Assembly (NCBI GenBank): GCA_964035545.1
Contig: OZ037768.1
Location: 6,501,241-6,565,240, forward strand
Origin: Bugula neritina
Taxonomy: Eukaryota; Bryozoa; Gymnolaemata; Cheilostomatida; Bugulidae
Reading direction: 5' to 3'
DNA: 64,000 bases
The first letter of the stretch is position 1; each line of letters opens with the position of its first letter. A program made the translations under genes and the position numbers. Under the pieces are notes generated by a model that saw only the letters and a program-made list of their open reading frames with translations, searched no databases and was not told the origin of the DNA. This document shows, in pieces, positions 58,301 to 64,000 of this stretch.

Positions 58301-60646
58301 TCATAGGCACGCTGCAATTCAAACACGGTGATAATAATATTTACAGAGCGCACGCTGCTAACAGATAATTATTTATAAAAGATTACAGGTAAAATTTAAC
58401 CAGAATACTGCAACTTAAAATTGACATATCTAAGAGAAAAGATAACTCCGTGCTAGATATTTGGCTGGAAAATTGACAAGGTTAGACTATTTACAAAACA
58501 CAAGGCACACAAAGGACAATCAATTATAAAAAATAGGAATAAAACATGAAATATAGAGCCTACATTCTGCTAAGTTTGGTTATTAATCCTACATCAACGC
58601 TCTAATATATCAATAGGGGATATCGATATATTCACTGCGACACACATAGGTAGGCTAATTTAGTTGCCAGCCTTTACCAAGAGCTACATTTACATAATAG
58701 AAACTAGTGGGCATGAGATACGAGCCAACACACTACTCTTTCAGCAGACATTTTTGTTGAAATGGGAGAAGAAATGTGCAAACATCACTTTTATTCAAAC
58801 ACAGAACTCATCAGGTTACAAAGATTGAAATTTAGCAAACACAACGTAACTGAAAGCCTAATAGTTTAGAGTTACAGTGAAGGCATCTCAAATGCAAGTC
58901 GAAAATCGTTTCCGATTATGATAACTCCAAACTAAATAACAAACTGTTTTTATTTATCATGGTGGCTAGAATAGATTACACTAAACAAATATGGTGGTAA
59001 ATATTCACATTAATGCTGGTTTCTAGAAAAGACTGTATTTTATTAATAGTCTGAAAGTTTAAATACCAAATGATGTACATGTTATTCAGTACTTTATATC
59101 AGCTTATATTCCCATGTACTGAAAGAACTTGAAGCATAACCAGCCACCGGAAGTAAGCATCAATAGAGCAAACAATTTGAGACGGCCTATTGTTCATTAT
59201 ATGAGTATGTCACTGCTTGAACACGTGATTGTTCACTTACCCACTTCTATAACATTTTCAATTAAGTGCATGGTTAGTAAACTACACTGGGGTTCAAGGC
59301 TAGCAATTGGTAAGATTTATAATGAAACTCAAACTGTGATGTTGCCAAGTAACCACAGTGAGTGTAGTTCAGTCATTCTTCTTCCTCCACATGGTTTCTT
59401 AGGTAACCCGGTGTAATGTGGGAGAGGTTTAGGTAGCCTGCTCGCTACACAACAACTTTGTATGCTTTCCTTCTCTAGCATGTTTTGACAAGCACTCAAG
59501 TGACTTACATATTTTACATGAGATGCACTGTGCAGCATTTTCAAATAGTTGCGGCTGAATTAGAACTTTCTAGCATGAGAAACTGTCCAACTATAAAATG
59601 AGTCAATCACTGCCCACACCAGAAGTTTAAGATCAAACTAAGCAAAGACCTACATTTTGGGAAATTAACTTGAAGCAGCACAAAGTTGGTGGTCAGAGTG
59701 CAGTGGTTGGGGGTTTGGAGTTAGGACAGTGATGACTATATAAACACTGCACTCAATGACCCTAAATTAGTGCTGCTTCTAGCCTTTCCCTACATCTTGG
59801 CACATAGCAAAAGGCGAGAACCAATTAAAAATGTAATGGAGATGGAAGAAAGCTGATTGGTTACTCCATATAACTTACTCGTGTCTCACGTCCATCTTCT
59901 GCACCTGTTTGTTGGGAAGCACCACCGACAGGTTGATGAATCCATTCTCATCTACCACCTCGTTCATATTCACATCACCTACAATGTAAATCGTTAGCAG
60001 ACATTCTATAAATATTCTATAAATTTATTAGTTTCAGTTATGATACTGCTGATAGAAAAAATGAAAGAATAGCATGCATAATTGTTAGTTAGTAATAGAT
60101 GAAGTATTAGTTAGTAATAGATGAAGTATTAGTTAGTAATAGATGAAGTATTAGTTAGTAATAGATGAAGTATTAGTTAGTAATAGATGGAGTATAGGTT
60201 AGTAATAGATTAAGTATTAGCTAGTAATAGATGAAGTATTAGTTAGTAATAGATGGAGTATTAGTTAGTAATAGATGGAGTATTAGTTAGTAATAGATAA
60301 AGTATTATTAACCTCAGTTAATAAGGGAAACCCATCTCTGCATCATTTTTTTTGAAAATCTTATATATATTCAGGTATTGATTTTTCCACAAAGCAATCA
60401 ACGTGTATTAATACAGCTATAATAGCAAATACACAATTTTAAACTGCAAGAATACTATTTTAGTTGCCACTGTGTATAATAAGCTAGGTAATTGAATGTT
60501 ATACAATCAACTAACCTTGCTTGCCTTTGCTACTTCGCTGGCCAGTGCCATCAGCCACCAGCTGTGAGCTACGTCGCACTACCTTGGAATTGCTCATTCC
60601 ATTTAAGCCTGGGGCGTATCTACGTAAACCAGCCGGAAACTTCTTA
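43343..60646 (-). CDS. COBL: cordon-bleu (COBL) homologue, WH2 actin-nucleator family, 5' end incomplete
   Basis: Thirty exons on the - strand, in phase at every junction, give 1,476 aa up to a TGA at 43345-43343. The N-terminus has two blocks typical of cordon-bleu: MMDLLVQITSSNRLRPGEHS in exon 3 and the Cobl domain in exon 4 (PHLPIMDIFRKICIDKGLDA, PVDMSQSLSDYQTNEITIV). The middle has KRAP-like proline motifs. The C-terminus has a WH2 actin-binding motif, REELMIAIRSSGGIGKLRQV. In vertebrates COBL nucleates actin filaments and binds syndapin/PACSIN SH3 domains through KRAP motifs; the same is inferred here. Exon 1 as given (60646-60516) begins inside a codon after an acceptor, so an upstream exon is likely. 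The internal Met at 60597-60595 is an alternative start. Confidence 0.85.
45381..45720. repeat. 15-bp minisatellite filling the intron between COBL exons 25 and 26
   Basis: About 22 copies of agtagagtagtacac with few substitutions. The intron (45728-45374) is almost nothing else: the repeat begins near the donor and ends about 7 nt before the acceptor of exon 26. Because the unit is a multiple of three and lacks stops, several long frames cross it on both strands; these are artefacts. Confidence 0.95.
46190..46207 (-). other. COBL: COBL microexon 24 (18 nt)
   Basis: AATATTGGAGAAAGCAAC between TTATTTTCAG and GTAAGTGAG. Codes for NIGESN at phase 0; strong consensus splice sites on both sides. 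Confidence 0.65.
47821..47838 (-). other. COBL: COBL microexon 21 (18 nt)
   Basis: GATTCCAAGGATGTTGAG between TCTGCAG and GTAACG. Codes for DSKDVE at phase 0; skippable in frame. Confidence 0.6.
49200..49211 (-). other. COBL: COBL microexon 18 (12 nt)
   Basis: TGAGGTGATGAG between TTGTTACAG and GTAAGAG. It joins TYG to RFDNPF as GEVMR. In frame whether included or skipped. Confidence 0.6.
51010..51230. repeat. tandem duplication of about 112 bp in a COBL intron
   Basis: Two diverged copies share acaagacaactgacatacat, aatgagca, catgtacacag and tgcagttggtttactgtgat in order (first copy from about 51014, second from about 51126). No coding role is seen. Confidence 0.7.
56084..56098 (-). other. 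COBL: COBL microexon 5 (15 nt)
   Basis: Flanked by TTTCTTTCAG and GTATCT; codes for a D-D-V-D-P segment. Skipping it keeps the frame between exons 4 and 6. Confidence 0.65.
57620..58014. repeat. 13-bp minisatellite in the COBL intron after exon 3
   Basis: About 30 copies of acagtagtgttat with variants acagtagtattat and acagtaatattat. The array lies about 70 bp past the exon 3 donor (58083/58082) on the - strand. Its acagtag core is shared with the 15-bp array at 45381-45720. Confidence 0.95.
60085..60306. repeat. 22-bp minisatellite, 10 copies, in COBL intron 1
   Basis: Unit gaagtattagttagtaata plus gat, with a few variants such as ggagtat and taagtat. It is 107 bp upstream (in - strand terms) of exon 2. 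Confidence 0.9.
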
Positions 60647-63600
60647 CTATAAGAGAAACTCTGCAGAAGTAATGTCACTGTGAATAAACTTTAAACTAAC
60701 TGTTGAATCAACTTCAAAACCAATTTGTCCCTTTATATTATTTGTTAATAATAACTTAGCTGTCAATAGCATAAGTAATTGTAAATCACGACATAAATTA
60801 TGCCATTGATGCTTCGCTTGGAAATTATTGATGAACCAGAATAATAGGAAATGTACTGTAGCCAACAAATGTACATCAACACTTACTCTATATCAAGGAA
60901 AAGGTCTACCAAATATGATTTGCCACACAATAGAAATTATATTTCATTTTTCAACTCAGTTCCATTAACGAATTAAACTAAACATCTAATCTGTAAATCA
61001 AAAATTTAAATAACCTTACATGGCTGAAATAATTATCTCCTTTATACATAAATGTAAGACAGTGTATTGTTCTAGATTATCCTGCAAATTTACTAGTAGA
61101 ACCCATAAACTACAAGTGCTAACCGTGTAGCTCCGGCATAACAAGATTGGCCCATGTGTTCATTAATCATAAGTTTGGTTTTTCACAATATAAAAAAGTT
61201 CCACAACTTATTACAATACATTGTAATGCCTAACTAGGTATAGTATTTAACAGTCTACATGTATAGATAGGGAATAGACCTACCTACTAGCCAGTTTGAA
61301 TATCTCCTGCTACTACCACTCCACCACTACTACTACAGCACTACTACTATTACATATACCAAGATATGTCAAGGAATTACCTGGGAGTAAGTCCACGCCC
61401 TATTCTAATTAATCATTATACTAAATAATGATTATTTAACTGAATGAACTATTATACCATTATTAAATTTATTCCTTTCATTAACCCAGTACTGAATACC
61501 TCTATTTCAAAAATTCCAAAATGTTTTTCCACTTGATGTAAAAGGTTTCACAGCAAACCAACATGTAAAGCCTTTCAAATGTCAACAAAGTGAGGTTTAT
61601 TTTATTTCATGTTTAAAACACCGACTTTGGTAGGAAATAGCAATGTAACCAGTCATTTCTCATTAGTATTTATAAACCCCCAGGAAATCCGTTGAAATGC
61701 TTATAAATATGCAACCGACTTCAGCGTTTTAGCCATACAGCATCAGCTATGTCGTGAAGGCACCTTACCTTTTAATCACAATAGAAAGCTCAACAGACTC
61801 AAACAAATTGTAGCTGTTACACAGACCTTTAACTTCAAATCAAGTTGATTTTTCTCAAAATCAAAGCTCGCACAAGACAAAATAGACGAAACTGTGAAAT
61901 ACTCTAGCTTAACTACAATTTAGTAACATATACTGCTTAACTAATTTATTCTTTAGACTTGAAGGCAGATCAGTTTCAAGTGCTATAAACCACTCCTTAA
62001 TCTATACAGAAGAATGAATGAATGTTCAAACAATTGACTGAGAATGTTACTTCATAATAGACCAACTCTATAGTCTCTGCTACTCAATGAATATTTCTCA
62101 AATCCATTTCATTGTAATCGGTGAATGAGTTCACAACCTACCGCCATTTACCTTTATATGTAAAATAGGCTCTAATAGAAGTAATAGTGCTAGGAGTCAA
62201 GGTACTGACATATAACTGGCTAGACGAGTATATGAGTGTATATTATACCTATGGGAACTTTAGAGTATAACTGTATAAACTATAATATATACAGCTATAT
62301 TGTATACACCGCTATATTGTACATAATATACTGTATATAATATAATGTATATAATATACTGTATATAATATACTGTATATGGTATACTGTACATAATATA
62401 GTGTTACACTGTATATACAATATTATATTATATATAATATACAGTTATACTGCACATTATACATAGCTATACAGTGTATATACTGTATATACACAATTAT
62501 ACTGTATATATGCTGTTATACTGCATATAAACTGCAATACTGTATATATGTTGTTACAATGTATATATGGTGTCATGATGTATATACACTGTGATGCTGT
62601 AATCTGTATATACATGTATACAGCTATACTGTATATACTGTTATACTGTTAACACACAGCTATACTGTATAATATATACACTGTTATACTGCATATATTA
62701 CACTGTTATACTGCATATACGTATACAGACGTACAGTTAATACAGAGACACCAACAGTTACTTACTTTACACTCCGAGCCTCCCTACAGTTTTATCAAGG
62801 TATAAAAGCACTTCAAAGATGGTGTAATACAAATATACAAGGTATAATCCTGCGTTCACAGCATTAGATAACAAACATCATTTGATAAGAGAATGACAAC
62901 TCACCACTGCGCGATGTAGTGTATAAAAGAAATATGATACACACGTTTCTATTACTTTACATCATCACCAATGAACTAATAACCCACAATTACAGCAGTG
63001 AATAGAATGCATTGTTACACAAAAAATAGCATTGCTAAATGGAGACTAACTGAAGCAGGCTATGATAAACAGCTGTGGCACTAAACAAGTTATCTGGAGC
63101 AATGATTTGCCACTGAATACCGAGGAGTATCAGCGTTACAAATACTAATTTATAAAACGACACCACTAGTTCACTGTTAACAACTTAGCCTATATATTGT
63201 CACAAATTTGGGTAATATTCATCAATTAAAAAATAAAAAAACATTTTGTATTATTTCAGCCATTATTAAACAGCAGCATTGATCATATTTTCAGCTTATT
63301 ATGCAACTAACTTTATAGCTTAAAAGAATGAATAACTATGATGTCATTACAAATCCTAGAGGCCATGATAGTAGTTTAAAGGTTGATTAGTTATTGACAT
63401 TTGCACAATGAGGCCTATTCAACAATTATTACTGTGGGAATACATTCACACTTTTCATGCCTGTTTATTTATCAAATGTATAGAAATTTATAGCTCCTAA
63501 CATGGTATGGAAATAGAAAATTCATCAAGACTACTGAATAACTAAAGTACACATAGGAATTTACTTACCAATAGTTACTATATATATTCACTGTTCTTCA

Positions 63601-64000
63601 GGCATCTAAGATAGAAACATAAATTGATAAGCCAACATGATAATAAACTGCATGAACTAATCATTTGCAGATGGCATCAGGTTAGCAGATGAAAAATTGA
63701 CACATTCCATAACCCATACTTCATAATATCCAGCCTAGTTTTTAGACATTTCTTCAAAAAGATTTGAGCAAACTATTGAGAATTGTCTTCTTTCATAAGA
63801 CATTCAATAAATTATAACACATTGCATTTTTATGATACTAAATATTTGCTTTTGTAAAACCATGTAACATGAGAAATTATAATAATTATCCTTTGAGATG
63901 ATTTTTTTTCAATTTCTAACTAATTATTTAAAATTTCTTTGAGAAGTAATTCCATCAATTATTATAACAATTATAACAATACAGGTGTATGTTGCAAATA
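60647..64000. other. presumed 5' intron / upstream DNA of the COBL homologue; no exon recognised
   Basis: Apart from the AT-palindromic tract I see no open frame with convincing splice sites on either strand. A first exon or promoter of the COBL homologue may lie here or beyond the window edge. Confidence 0.45.
62270..62740. repeat. AT-rich palindromic tract (tatactgtatata family)
   Basis: Dense repetition of tatactgtatata, acagctatac and gtatataata words, many self-complementary, so this region can form hairpins or cruciforms. No coding frame was found. Confidence 0.75.

Larger units (their letters stand above)
53640..60646 (-). other. COBL: COBL homologue exons 1-8: Cobl-type N-terminal region
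   Basis: Exons: 60646-60516, 59978-59879, 58311-58083, 57111-56886, 56098-56084 (15-nt microexon), 55717-55566, 55194-55156, 53747-53640. Sequence highlights: VVDENGFINLSVVLPNKQVQ with KMDVRHDVPMMDLLV, then the Cobl domain (RVTINLPKGV through TIVQCS). A basic stretch KVKKKKGLFSFFRRDKSKS in exon 6 may contact membrane or SH3 partners. Confidence 0.8.

Noticed and set aside
1-64000. CRISPR arrays, bacterial operons, ribosome binding sites or an obvious viral insertion
   Set aside because: The sequence is eukaryotic with spliced genes. The direct repeats are contiguous minisatellites without unique spacers, and no viral polymerase or capsid motif was seen.

Overview
The window is about 64 kb of AT-rich, intron-dense metazoan nuclear DNA. 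Introns are mostly 0.2-1.5 kb with GT-AG boundaries, there are many minisatellites, and a sense-strand U1 snRNA and a tRNA-Gly sit inside introns. The gene content (an AidB/ACDH-11-type acyl-CoA dehydrogenase, a cordon-bleu homologue, and a huge cupredoxin/FN3/thioredoxin protein) suggests an invertebrate, possibly a lophotrochozoan; the species cannot be named from sequence alone. All gene models here are splice-site and phase reconstructions made by eye. The three multi-exon models each close in frame across every junction.

Layout. (1) 297-578, + strand: last exon of a zinc-finger-like gene. (2) 840-4826, - strand: a complete 10-exon, 634-aa acyl-CoA dehydrogenase of the AidB/ACDH-11 branch, tail-to-tail with gene 1. 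(3) 4827-7576: a divergent intergenic region with degenerate simple repeats. (4) 7577-42161, + strand: a 56-exon, 34.6-kb gene for a 3,646-aa protein. In order it has seven cupredoxin-like domains, an Fn3-associated/chitobiase-C-like domain, two FN3 domains, a roughly 490-aa disordered exon, about 14 more FN3 domains, a thioredoxin-fold domain with a CxxS site, a four-Cys cluster, and a basic tail with four Arg-Pro motifs. No signal peptide is visible. The tail recalls ciliary/axonemal proteins, which is inference only. Its introns contain a tRNA-Gly(GCC), a complete U1 snRNA, and a decayed TIR-bounded transposon carrying remains of a HEEADT/DTDV-type gene. One intron starts with a 43-bp minisatellite that copies the exon 2 end together with its splice donor. 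(5) 43343-60646, - strand: a cordon-bleu (COBL) homologue of at least 30 exons and at least 1,476 aa, with the 5' end unresolved. It has the two N-terminal Cobl-type blocks, KRAP-like proline-rich motifs, a long Ser-rich linker with four in-frame microexons (12-18 nt), and a C-terminal WH2 actin-binding motif. (6) 60647-64000: its presumed 5' intron/upstream DNA, AT-rich with tandem repeats and no recognised exon.

The neighbouring genes show no shared pathway. The strongest leads for something undescribed are the giant cupredoxin-FN3-thioredoxin protein with a possible cupredoxin-only short isoform, the splice-donor minisatellite, the TIR element, and the microexon set in the COBL homologue.
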